Assembly (NCBI GenBank): GCA_903813345.2
Contig: CAIIXF020000001.1
Span: 7,445,098 to 7,509,097, forward strand
Direction: 5' to 3'
Origin: Owenia fusiformis
Taxonomy: Eukaryota > Annelida > Polychaeta > Sabellida > Oweniidae
Length of the DNA: 64,000 bases
Both the position numbers and the translations under genes were made by a program. Within the stretch, counting starts at the first letter, position 1. Each line of letters begins with the position of its first letter. A model generated the notes under the pieces. The model did not search any database. It had not been told where the DNA came from and saw only the letters and a program-made list of their open reading frames with translations. Positions 39,082 through 50,204 of the stretch are shown here, piece after piece.

Positions 39082-40381
39082 TAAATGTAAACCAAGCATA
39101 GCACGAGTGAAAACAACATGTTGTTATTGGCCAGGTGCATATAGAATGATCCCACAAGGCTGTGGGGTCATGGCATGCTATCTGTCACAGTGCCCCAAGG
39201 GCATGTCATTCAACTGCCACAGGGGCATGTCACTCAACATACTGCCGTAAGGGGATGTAGGGTAGAGTAGTTAATGCCACTTATCAGATATTTATTGTGC
39301 AATATTTATACTGCTGATCTATATTACTATTAGTCTTTATATTATCGTATTTGTAGATATTTATTAATATGGATGTGTGTATTTAGTATAGTCTTATATT
39401 ATCATTCAAGTTTGTCATTTTGTTTCCAACCACACCATGGGCCCTCAATGTGTACAATGCATTGATTTAAAGCCACACACAGACATTTTACCTATATTTT
39501 AAAACTCCAAAAAGTAGTAGATATGACACTGTGCCAAATGAAATGAGATAAAGAAAATATATTGTGGCTCTGAAATAAAGAAAAATCAACCTGCAAAATC
39601 ATGGTTACAAGCCTGATGCTCTGACCACTCTGCCATAGCCTCAAATTGACTTTTCAGGTGTATTTTTAATATTCATTCTTAATTTTAGAAAAAGGTTTTT
39701 CCACTACACCACAATTATTAAATAAATAGTAGTCAATAATCATGCTAATAATTTTAGAATACATATCTGAGTAAATATTCCAAGCCAAATTCAGAATTAA
39801 TGCTGTTAATCTAGTTTTCATTTTGAGAATCTATTTCCTGTCATGACTGTCAAAAAAACTTGGCCTCCAAAACAAAATTCTTGCTTCCATTTTTCAATAT
39901 GTAGTTTTATGTATAATTGAGGAAAGAAAAATTGAGATATCAAACAGGTAATCAAAGAATATTTAAGATTATTATTAGAATTAAAAAGTTGACATCTTGC
40001 GTCAGTTGGTTGTTTCTTATGTATAGTCTCTAGTAGCTGATAATGCATTACAATGTACCTTTTGCTAATATGAAATTTAACTTCAATGTAGTTTCACTTT
40101 TTGCAGCATCAGAAACCAATCATGTAACAAAAAACTAATATCACTTGATTTCATTAACCGTATTTATTTATTTTAGTGAACTTGAATATGATCTTTCAGT
40201 CTTATGTTATGTTTTGAACTTAAAGGACAACTGAAATAGCTTTTCTCAACTTGCAGCTACAAAAATGCGGTTTTCTCCATTGTAAGCCCACCATAGAGTT
40301 CTTGCGATAGCCATTATAAAATAAATGTTAGATAACTGCTAACGGTCATAGATAACGAAATAAAACTAAGTGACTAATCAA

Positions 40382-40578
40382 ATTGGCCCCCACGTGATTA
40401 GTAACGTCATATACAAAACATAGCTTTGGTTTATTGGTTCCATAGTAATCACAACGTCACGGCAACCATAGGATTGTTGTGTAAACAAATAACAAAACAT
40501 TTTGGCATTATGACGTCATGATTTAATGGACCATAACGGGCCACGTGGGGACCAGTGAGAGATCACGTGGGGGCCAAT
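40382..40578. repeat. Inverted repeat carrying CACGTG at both arms
   Basis: ATTGGCCCCCACGTGAT at 40382-40398 is perfectly mirrored at 40562-40578. The stretch between is richer in CpG and has further CACGTG and CGTCA motifs. It is either a short element or a regulatory cluster between RSU1 and HIGD1. Confidence 0.6.
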
Positions 40579-41953
40579 AACGTCACAACCAATTCGAATA
40601 TTGCTTATTAAGCAGCTATAACGATCGTTAGAGTGAAATAGTTTTCACACTACTGATGAGAAAACATGTCCAAATACATCTATCAAAAAATTATATTGAT
40701 TCCTTTAGGTTAAAAATACCATTTCATATCTGCTTTAACTGAATTATGTATCACAAATAAGGAAAATATATCACCAGTTTAGCGCAGTACTTCAACAATA
40801 TGACATTATATTATGTTCTGTATATTTTCTGTGCTTCTTCATATTTCATTGTAATGATCAATGTAAATCAGAGATGCCATACCTGTTAGTCTTATTAAAC
40901 AATATGATTGTAAACTTTCATATTTACCTCTAATTAAATATATACATGTATTATATATGTAAAAACATGGAAAATTGTTTTGTTCACTTTTGTAATTATA
41001 TAGGATTAGGATGCACATCCATTCAACACCAACTTTGTTTTCTCAGATCTTGAGACTATTAAGTAATGACAAAGATGAACTTTAACCTTTATGTAGGGTT
41101 CTTCCATTGAAAAGGAAACTTTTGATTTATACTAGCCACAGTGCTAAACATGATGACCATTTGAATTATTGCTTTTTAATGCAAACAGAAGTAGTATATG
41201 TTTATTTTCTCACAATTTTTCTCAAGATTTATCTATTTTTTCAAGATGATGCCTTAATTCTGAGGAATGAAAAATGAAACCTCCCATATTCAGTGGTGCA
41301 CAGCAGGATGAAACTAATTGGAGTTTCATCCAAAATGATTGACAAAACTTTGATTTATGGTTTAAGAAAATCAAATCAATTAAACCTGCATTCCAAAAAC
41401 TAATATTTCACCCTCCAACCTAACAGGTTTCTCAGGACATCCTTAAAGATTGGATTCATTGTTGGAAAATAACAAAATTGCATTCTGGAAGCCAATCCTC
41501 CTTTGAATTTGGAGATGGCAAGGCATGATTTTGTAGTTGTTCACAATTTCGACTTTATTAGATTGCTTTACATGGCTAACATGGTTGCCATTCAACAAAA
41601 TCCCTCCACTACTTTTTCAGTTAAAGTAGAAAACAAAATAACGCACATAAATATGACCACCATTTTTCAAAATCTTCAGTCAATAGATAATTAAATGATG
41701 TATCATAGGTAAAAAAATAAAAGAGATTGGTCTTAAAAAGCATCCATTGCTTATTGATCACCCCTCATTGTAAATATGCATTTTGTCCACCATTTTGTCT
41801 ATCAATGTACAGGATGTGAGGTTCTTATATTCTTTTAGTCTCCGAGATTAACAATTGCTATTTATAAATATAAAAAACAAAAATATATATTTCATATATT
41901 TATTTATTTATATATCTTAATATGTATTCATTGTCTATATATGCACAATAATT

Positions 41954-42053
41954 AGTCTTGCTTCAAGTCCTTGAATCCACAAATACATTGCTCACCTCAA
42001 CAAAGAGGTGTAGTAAATTGGGGGAGGGGTGTCCAGAGATTTGATGCATGACT
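41954..42053. repeat. AGTCTTG...CAAGACT element, copy 3
   Basis: Begins AGTCTTGCTTCAAGTCC and ends TTTGATGCATGACT, with a GGGGGAGGGG run before the right end. It also holds the palindrome CACCTCAACAAAGAGGTG. Confidence 0.65.
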
Positions 42054-42596
42054 AAACAATAATTTACATATACAGTTCACTGTATTAAATAAATAATAAA
42101 ACCTTCATCTTAATGTTACATATCACTCACTGAGACACTGCACTCTGTGCATGAAGTAAAACTTGAAATCCGCAAAGGGAATGATTTCTCTTCAATCATT
42201 AAATCATTTCCAAGAAATTACAATTTTTGAATATTTTATGCTGAAAATAGCATAAATGTGAACTATCATATCATGATTTGTGTTCTATTTTTTTATTAGA
42301 ATAAAGCACATCTGCATGTAGAGATCAAAACATCGACCATCCCTTCATTTTGCATGGTACTTTTAGATACTGACCAGTTGGATGGAGCAATGGCTTTATA
42401 ATATATCTACTATTGACTGAACTAGTTGAGGTTATACAGATGAACATTGTGTTTAGTGTGTTTTTTAACTTCAACTTTGATGTAGCCTGTATAAAATTCA
42501 TAAATACATTAAAACATATCTCTATAAATTGGAATACTGCACAAGTCACATGAATTCTGGTACTGGAAATTCAAATTGACTTAATAATTATCCAGG

Positions 42597-42750
42597 TCCG
42601 TAGCCAGGGGGGGTTCGATGAGTTCGAGCCCTCCCCCTGGCCAAAAAAATCTTTCAAAATCATGCAGTTTTTCACCATTCTGAGTGATTTTGGCCATTTT
42701 TGGACCAATATTGTCACAAATGAACCCCCCTGGCAAATCCTGGCTACGGG
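42597..42750. mobile_element. CCCGTAGCCAGG inverted-repeat element, copy 2
   Basis: Same ends as the copy at 25571 (one base changed at the left tip) and a shared interior including TCAAAATCATGCAG and TTTTTCACCATTCTGAGT, with internal deletions. It is in the RSU1-HIGD1 intergenic space. Confidence 0.75.
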
Positions 42751-43188
42751 CCTGTTATCCTTACATGCATTAATCTAATATTTAGTGTTTTTGTAGAATA
42801 GGAGATAGGAGAGGACAAAGTCAGTATGCGATACATCTATTATAAAAGACAGGTTTCCAGTCATTTTGATTTTGCTTTCGTACCAATACAATATGTACAT
42901 GATTTCTACTAATTGAAAGCATCAAGTACAAAGCATCATACATGTACATTCCTTGTAGTATACAAGTATTTATCACAAGATCGTCCATAAATCTGTATTC
43001 TTCATTTAGTCTATCCATCAATGGATATTTTATTCCGTTATTCATTGTATAAATTGTTTATTCCATTATTTTAAAATAACACAATATCAGTCATAATGTA
43101 TGTATCCTTCCTTGCATCCATGATGATTCATAATGAGTATATGTTTCTGGAATTCTCTTATAATAAAATTGCCTAATTTATTTCCATG

Positions 43189-44049
43189 CTATTGCTCTGA
43201 ATTGGAGTCACTTGCTTTTTGTTTATTCTCTTTCTTCACATAGTCTTTAAGGAGGGTGTATCCCATACCTAATGCTATGGCACCAACTACCATACTCTGG
43301 GCTCCAACACGAAGCTTCATTAGGAACACAGATGTCGATTCACGTCCTCGATGCTTGTACTGAGTAGCGGCATAAACACATGCACCTATTAGACCAGCCC
43401 ATCCTGAAATATTAATCAAATTATACTGTATACAGTGCAAAATATTTATTCATAATGTATTTTAAGTTCTGTAAATTCACTAGTGTTGCAAAAATTCTTC
43501 CCCCATCCATAAGTAGTGGAGATAAAATCGATTTGTAGGCCATGGCTCATGTTTAGAACACACTGTACTGACTCTTGTGATATTTATTTCAATAAAGTTA
43601 TTATGTAACAACATTGTTTCAATAAGACACTTTTAATTAGCTTTTAAATTATTTCATAATAAAATATAATTGTAACAAGGGTTCCAATAAAATAGGGGAA
43701 GAGGGGGTATACAGGTCCAAAGATGCAATATAGTAAAACCTGTATATATTGAACATTTTTTGCCGAGAAAGAACATTCAGTGTTGGTAGATGTTAACTAC
43801 AGAGGGTCATTTATACAGAACTCAGTAGAGTATGTGCGAAGGAGGGGTGTCTACTAGAGATAACTGTTCATTAGAGAGAGTTGTTCACAGATAGCTTTTA
43901 TTGCACTATGACTAATTAGTTCTTTAAGACTCACCTAATGGGACATATGGGGCTTCTTGAATTTTCCTAGAAAGTTTTGAAGCCTGTGATTCCTCTTCAT
44001 ATGAGGTCATTTCTTTCCCTGCTACAGGACTATTTGACATTGTGGAGGT
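43189..44049 (-). CDS. HIGD1A: HIG1-domain mitochondrial protein, HIGD1-like
   Basis: Two coding exons: 43935-44040 (ATG at 44040) and 43189-43403 (TAG), phase 1, giving 106 aa. The first exon continues 9 nt into a 5'UTR that begins at a TTTCCAG acceptor, so an upstream untranslated exon exists. The sequence has the HIG_1_N signature: SYEEE, SKLSRKIQEAPYVPLGWAGL, a first hydrophobic helix, then LMKLRVGAQSMVVGAIALGMGY as the second helix, and a charged KKENKQ tail. Family knowledge: HIGD1 proteins sit in the mitochondrial inner membrane and modulate complex III/IV assembly and hypoxia responses. The spacing and the AP(Y/F)VP(L/V)G motif resemble HIGD1A rather than HIGD2A. The 1A symbol is by similarity and could be 1A/B/C-like. 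Confidence 0.9.
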
Positions 44050-45680
44050 CTGGAAATAGAAATCAATAAAATTAACATAGAACTAGTTTATGGTTATAGT
44101 CTCCTAGTGAATGGATTACAGTATTACAGTGTCTGATACAAGCGCAAGGTGCCAATAGACACGTAGCCTTTTGAATATGTTGCAATATCTGCCTATAGGG
44201 ACATTATAACATTTTATGATTAAAATCCTTTAAAACGCTTTTTCTCTCAGAAATCTCATTACAATTTTTGATCATCATCTCTTTTGAAAAATCTGAAGCA
44301 AAATTAGTTTTTCTTGGCCTTCAAGTAGTACATTTTAATTAGTATAACATTTTTCGATTTGAAACATGTAGTGCATTATAAAGTTTTTCCTCGGACTTCA
44401 ATCATGACCTCACAACACACACCATTGCCTACTTCTAAAAGATCAGATATAAGTTGCTTTGGGGGAAACAACAAATTTAAGACCAGAATCTTTCTGATCT
44501 AATTTTTTTGATTTAATCAAATCTCAATTAGATAGATCATTCTGCTAGATGAGGTTAAAGGGAAATTCCTTCTCAGACTATTTCTGTCCTGATATGGTAG
44601 CTATAATAATTTATATACTTTACATATTTAGCAAAGCACGTGAAAATGTTTTGATATGGTCAATATTGATCATTTAAAAATGTAGTACTCCTGGACCCCA
44701 CAAGTAAGCGGACAAACTCAAAATATAGCCCCATGACAGTAGTGTTCTGAAAAGAAATGCCACAGACTGACAGAGAAGCATTTTTCACCAATTTTGAAAA
44801 CCCAAGGCAATAATTTTGTTAGTCCAACAAATTAAGACCTAGCCTGGGGCCTTGTTTCTTATTTGACATGACTGTCTTATGGCCCCGACTAAATAACGGC
44901 CAAGACAATTCCTAATAGTAAAGAAAGTCGTCATTAAGTTTAACGATATCTCTATTGAACTAGCCTATAGCCCACAGATCCGGAGCCAGATACTATTGGT
45001 AGTAGGCTCAAAGGATATATGGGAAGATAAGACACGGGCCAAAAAAATGACCACCCAAAAATATGACCCTCGTACTGACCTTTATTTTTTCCATCTGCCA
45101 GACATTGATTGATCAATATTTACCCTGTAATCTCTTCTTTATGTATTAGTTTGAATGGTTGCATGATATCCATTATTGACGCTGTAATTAGACTTTTCCC
45201 GGGACATTTATTTTAAATTTTCAGAGCTTAAAGATAATGGAGTGCTTCGGTAATTTCCGGCAATGTCCGATGTTGTTCGTCTCTCAAATTATGTCACATC
45301 GCAACAAACAGCCAATGAAAGTAAAGAATCGCGTAGCCTAACAAACCGTTGTTATTGTTTCTATGGGAGTTTAAGAAACGTCATTGGACTTCTCATTAAT
45401 CTCTGATGTGACATCAGCCGGAGTGGCGTCACATTCTCAGTAAAGGCATTTCACTTCGGGAATAATCATTTGAACAACGGAGATAGCCGAAGCGCTCCAT
45501 TAAATATACGCTCGCTTATTTTATGCTTTTAGACGCTTTCTTGGATGTGTGGCTTTAGTGATTGGAGTTGAAGCTAACAACAGTATGAATCGTTTGAGGT
45601 ATGACATGTGATATTTATTGAAAAACTTGACTCCAAAATCAATGAAAAATAAATTTTCCGAAGATCGCGTGTCTTATCCT

Positions 45681-46023
45681 GGGCCGGTGAATTCGTACGA
45701 TCCGCGATCCGATCTGGATAAATTTCGTCATGGTAATGATGCATTGTGGGATTAATCCAAGAATTTATCCAAAAATCAGTGAATTCGTACGATCCTGAGA
45801 TTAATCTCAGGATAAATCTCAATCCACCTCTTGAGGTGGATTACTTTTTGGATAAATTTTATCCGAATTCCAATGCAAATTGGATAAATCTTGGGGATTC
45901 CCCCTCATAATCCTCGGATCGTAAGAATTCACCAAATATTTATCGGATTAGTAATCCAAGATTTATCCCAAAAGATAAAATTTATCCAGATTGGATTGGA
46001 GATCGTACGAATTCACGGCCCCT
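45681..46023. mobile_element. MITE-like element with nested palindromes
   Basis: The ends read inward as GGCCG(G)TGAATTCGTACGATC, then CTGGATAAATTT. GTGAATTCGTACGATCCTG recurs internally, with further palindromes (GAGATTAATCTC, CCACCTCTTGAGGTGG). It lies in the presumed 5'UTR intron of the HIGD1-like gene. Confidence 0.75.
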
Positions 46024-46510
46024 GGAGTATATTTATTGAGCCTAGACACAGAGGAGGTAATCTGGCAGAGGTCCGTGCTATAGCCTACTTATGAATGAAA
46101 TATGGGAAGTTGCATCCCACCCTTCTGTTGAAACCCCATGCCAACAGTCAGATCATAATCATACATGTCACACTGATAAGCACTGGCATAGGCCAATATG
46201 CCAGTGCTTTGTCCCAGATTTTCACCTGATACCAAGGGTTTGTCCGGAAATGCCCCGTGGCCGAGAATGCCCCTATCTCCTCTATTTTTAGATCAATGTC
46301 TGTAAGTTTCTTGTTGATCATTGATCATTTGAAGAATGATCTTTGATGTCTGAATTTCCAGTTTCTGAAACTCTCAGAAACTTCCTTTCCATAGGCCCAG
46401 GTTAAGTACTGTACTAGTAGCCTATCTTCCTTTCAGTAAAAGGAAAATGAAAACATCATTTGATTCTTTCACTCAGCATTGAAAATGAAAAAACAATTTT
46501 TTGAACTTAC

Positions 46511-46580
46511 TTTTTTCACTGTTCCACGATTCAAACGTTGTTACGATCGCTTAAAATGGTGGTTCTCGTCTTTATCATGT
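46511..46580 (-). other. Possible 5'UTR exon of the HIGD1-like gene
   Basis: A strong minus-strand donor (GTAAGT, reading out of 46511) follows an A-rich, non-coding segment. The HIGD1 coding exon upstream boundary at 44050 requires a noncoding exon in this direction. This is the best donor I found, but the 5' limit is arbitrary and the link is inferred. Confidence 0.35.
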
Positions 46581-48432
46581 GCTCTTGAAATATTTGAACG
46601 TGACTTACAAAAAAATAGATCGAACTGGTATCAGTAATTTGCGAAATAGAACTGGCTACGTGAGGAACCTGCTCAGAGAATGAACCCATTGACCTTCCGG
46701 ATTGTGCAACTCATTCTCCTTTTACAGATGTTTTAGTACTCCCCTCCCAGATAGTTTTCAAGGCTCTGCAAGGAGAGTTTGTGCTTAATATATGGCGACG
46801 TGAACTGTATCACGAAATAATTAATGTACCTCTGACTGGACTTTTACTAATATATTCATCCTTGAATGATAATAACACAACCCCATCATTTAATGAGAAG
46901 GTAACTAGAGAGGATATGGGTAAAAACTTGAAACCATTACCTACAAATGTACACCTGTGTTGGCTTAGAAAAACAAAGTAGATTTCAATCAGAAATATGT
47001 TTCATAAGAAAAGAATTGGTCCTCAAGAGGATGTGAAACCAGATTGAACTACCATCCCCCAAGATTTAATGAAATAAATTAACAGAATTTGCAGTTTATG
47101 TTATTACTACAATTTATTAAGATGCATATGAACTAGTTTAACTATAACATAACATATAATCATGTTTTACTTCGGTCCAAAGCCTTCTCTATATTCCGGC
47201 TTTGAGGAGGAAGATTGAGCTACCTTAGTATTATAAATATTGTAAATCATTGTGTCACACGCACAGTAAATATGGCATAATTATATGAAATATACCTTTA
47301 TGTATAGATTTGAAGAACATCAGCTCACATCCCCGTCTGAATCTATTGTTATATTTGATTTCTTTAAGCGAGAATAATTTCAAATGTTATTCACGTCCAG
47401 AACCGGAAGCCATTTTTAGCTACAGCGAGAAAATTTCACCATGTGTCAAACTCCGAAATGAAATTTTGAAATATCTAAATCCAGACAAGCAACGCTTCAT
47501 CCTAAATATGATTAATATTCTTAAAAATATTTATAAAATTTATTAAAAATGAGTTCTAGGTGCGTGTAGGTGCGTGTAGCACAGTACATACGAAATCAAT
47601 GAAGTTTCGTCTAGCTGTAAGCTAGAGACTCGAGTAAATCATGTTGTACATCAGAACTAAACATAAAATATGATTGGCTATATAATTCATTTATGGCTAC
47701 CACTATATGGTATCCACTGTAAGCCGCGTGTTAGTCAGGTAGGTAGAAACTATAAACTGATACTTTATGATGATGTAAATTGTTTTGTTTTTAAGCATCA
47801 CGTTTATCCATAACAAACTAGCCTAACAGCAATAAAACATATACAGCAAAACCTGCGTATAGCAAATACCATTGTACATGGAATAAATACATTTTTTCAC
47901 TTTTTGTGAGTGTTCAGTAATGGAGAGACAATAGCAATTGACTTATCTCATTCCAAAACTATCTCTACATTCTTCAGAAAAGAAGAGAATTGTGTTGGAA
48001 CAAGATAACTAATTGACATAAAAATCAATGAGGGTGGACCATTAGACTTGACTGTCAGTGCTAAGTGAGAGAGATGCCATGAACATCAGAATGGGCCTAT
48101 AATGCGTAATATGAAGAAGAGCTATATGCATAGGCAAAGGCCGATAGGAATAATTTTTAAATCTAATTTGAAATATATGATGCCTCCCGATGCTTTTAAG
48201 TACCCCAATTTTTTACAGATTTTTAAACGGACCAAAACTCTCTAAATGCGCATTTATGCTCTTTTCTCTCGAGAACGACTGTCTCATTTTCACGATAACT
48301 TTTATTTAGTACTTCTAACATATAAGATCTATTTTTCCCCATCAAGGTATGATGTAAATTACATACTATTTACATCTTGTGAGTATCAATGACGCGCTTT
48401 TGATTTTATAAAAAATGCCAAACTTTGTGACA

Positions 48433-48534
48433 AAGAATTTCATCCTGCTTGCAGCGAGAAGACGGACTGGTTCGGGGCAATCTGCTTGCAGCGAGAAGAC
48501 GGACCGGTTCGGGGCAATAGCTGATGAAATTCTT
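48433..48534. repeat. 37-bp direct duplication inside a 12-bp inverted repeat
   Basis: Two 37-bp units (48445-48481, 48482-48518) begin CTGCTTGCAGCGAGAAGACG and differ at one base. They are bracketed by AAGAATTTCATC and GATGAAATTCTT. The GC-rich units stand out from AT-rich surroundings. Confidence 0.85.
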
Positions 48535-48688
48535 AGTTCTTCGAGACAGAAATGTCTTTAATTTTTCATGATGAAAACATTGAACTCTTTGCCATAGTTA
48601 CTGTGTTTATTATTTGTAGGATACAACAATTATCATTCGTATAATTACTACAGTAATGGTAATATTAATATCTTATGATGTCATATTG

Positions 48689-48826
48689 AACAAATATTTC
48701 ACTCTATTGAGGTGAATACCTGTACATCTTTCACAAGTGATATTCCACGAAGCCCGAAGGGCAAGTGGAATATCACCTTGTGAAAGTGCTACAGGTATTC
48801 ACCGAAAATAGAGTGAAATATTTGTT
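48689..48826. repeat. Near-perfect 138-bp hairpin palindrome
   Basis: Two arms of about 60 nt (AACAAATATTTCACTCTAT; GGTGAATACCTGTA; CACAAG(G)TGATATTCCAC) flank a loop that itself holds CCCGAAGGG. It directly abuts the inverted-repeat unit at 48829. Confidence 0.88.
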
Positions 48827-48828
48827 TT

Positions 48829-49115
48829 ATTATATCACTGTCTAGCTAAACATCCCTAATATTATTAAGTCATTAAGTCTTCAGATATTTTTACGAATCT
48901 ACTCGGTTCGTCTGCCATTTTGACTTAAACTAAACTAAATTATTTACATTGAACGAAAATAAATTCTTTGAAAATTCCCGGGAGCGTGGGATATCGCTAG
49001 ATATCTCACGGTTGTCTTATCTGATTAGCATTGCCATTGAATATCGCCAGATATCCCACGACATGTGACCCGGTTTTGACCAATCATACTGTCGCTAGCT
49101 AGATAGTGATATAAT
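48829..49115. mobile_element. MITE-like unit with 19-bp terminal inverted repeats
   Basis: ATTATATCACTGTCTAGCT at the left matches the complement of the right end with one mismatch. The interior has paired CGTGGGATATC and GATATCCCACG motifs (48985-49062). No coding sequence. Confidence 0.7.
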
Positions 49116-50204
49116 AATTACTGATATTACTGGTATATATTCCCTGGAGATTTTAAAAAGAAACGTGTTGGAATGAATTCTCTAGCTTTATTTCGGATTA
49201 TTTTATCATATATATACATGTATAATATTATAGTTTTTGTGAAGATGTACATTTAGTTAAATGTTACATACACATAATTTTACATTACTCATCATATTTC
49301 ATATAAAAGATGAAAACTCAATCAGGAGTCCAGCCTGTGTGTAAGTGAATATTGCATTATAAACTATAAAAATCCATCTCCATGCATTATGAATGCAAAT
49401 ATTATAAAAATGTGTAGAGTTATAACCTTTCTGATTATACAGTTGTAATGTTGATCAAAATATAAAGAAAAATACAACAAAATAACATTATTTTTAATTC
49501 ATCTTTGGTGACATTTTTGGCTGAATTAAGGTGACACATTGACACAGACACATATAACTGACACACATAAGTGTCCAGCACTTACTAATTATCTATAGGT
49601 ACAGGTATATTAGATTAAATGGACACATCTATTAGTTCTACACATAAAAATAATTAGTTACAACATCTAGAAATTATACAATACATTATAATATTATGTT
49701 TCCTTACATTATTTTTCATAAAATCGTATACATCCCAAAAAACTTTAGTTTTTTCAATTATGCCACACGAGCTTACTAAGAACCCAGTATTTCTATAAAA
49801 GAAATTAGTTGAATTTTTCATAGGATAACTGTTACAAATAAGTTGCTGAATTTGCATTCCAATGACATTTTATCAAAGCAACCAGGCAATACAGAGTGGC
49901 AAGATACATTTAAGTTTATGTATACTACTGTCCCTATAAGGACATGCTAGGACGGCACATAATGACCAAACAGTCATGTATACATGTATATGGTCTTGAT
50001 ATCAGTCTTCACTAGTTAATATAGGTACATATATAGCTGTATCTTATATGGTTTTGATATCAGTCTACAATCTACATGTATGCAAGTATATATCAATGTA
50101 GTTAAGGGTGTTTCATATATTTCACCCCCACATATATGCAGATGTCTTTAGTATATAGCTGTATCGTGATTCCTTTTATAAGAATGTTCCAGAATTTGTA
50201 AAAC

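Larger units (their letters stand above)
38294..43188. other. Convergent intergenic region RSU1 / HIGD1-like
   Basis: Both neighbours end here. It contains RSU1 3'UTR, three short inverted-repeat elements and the CACGTG palindrome. No supported gene. Confidence 0.65.
46581..50204. other. Intergenic region upstream of the HIGD1-like gene, palindrome-rich
   Basis: Short frames at 46781-46981 and 47310-47546 lack any family signal. The notable content is the cluster of hairpins between 48.4 and 49.1 kb. The right end will include the 3'UTR of the membrane-protein gene. Confidence 0.6.

Noticed and set aside
46781-47546. Short plus-strand frames upstream of the HIGD1-like gene
   Set aside because: No homology, no shared splice sites and no composition difference from flanking DNA.
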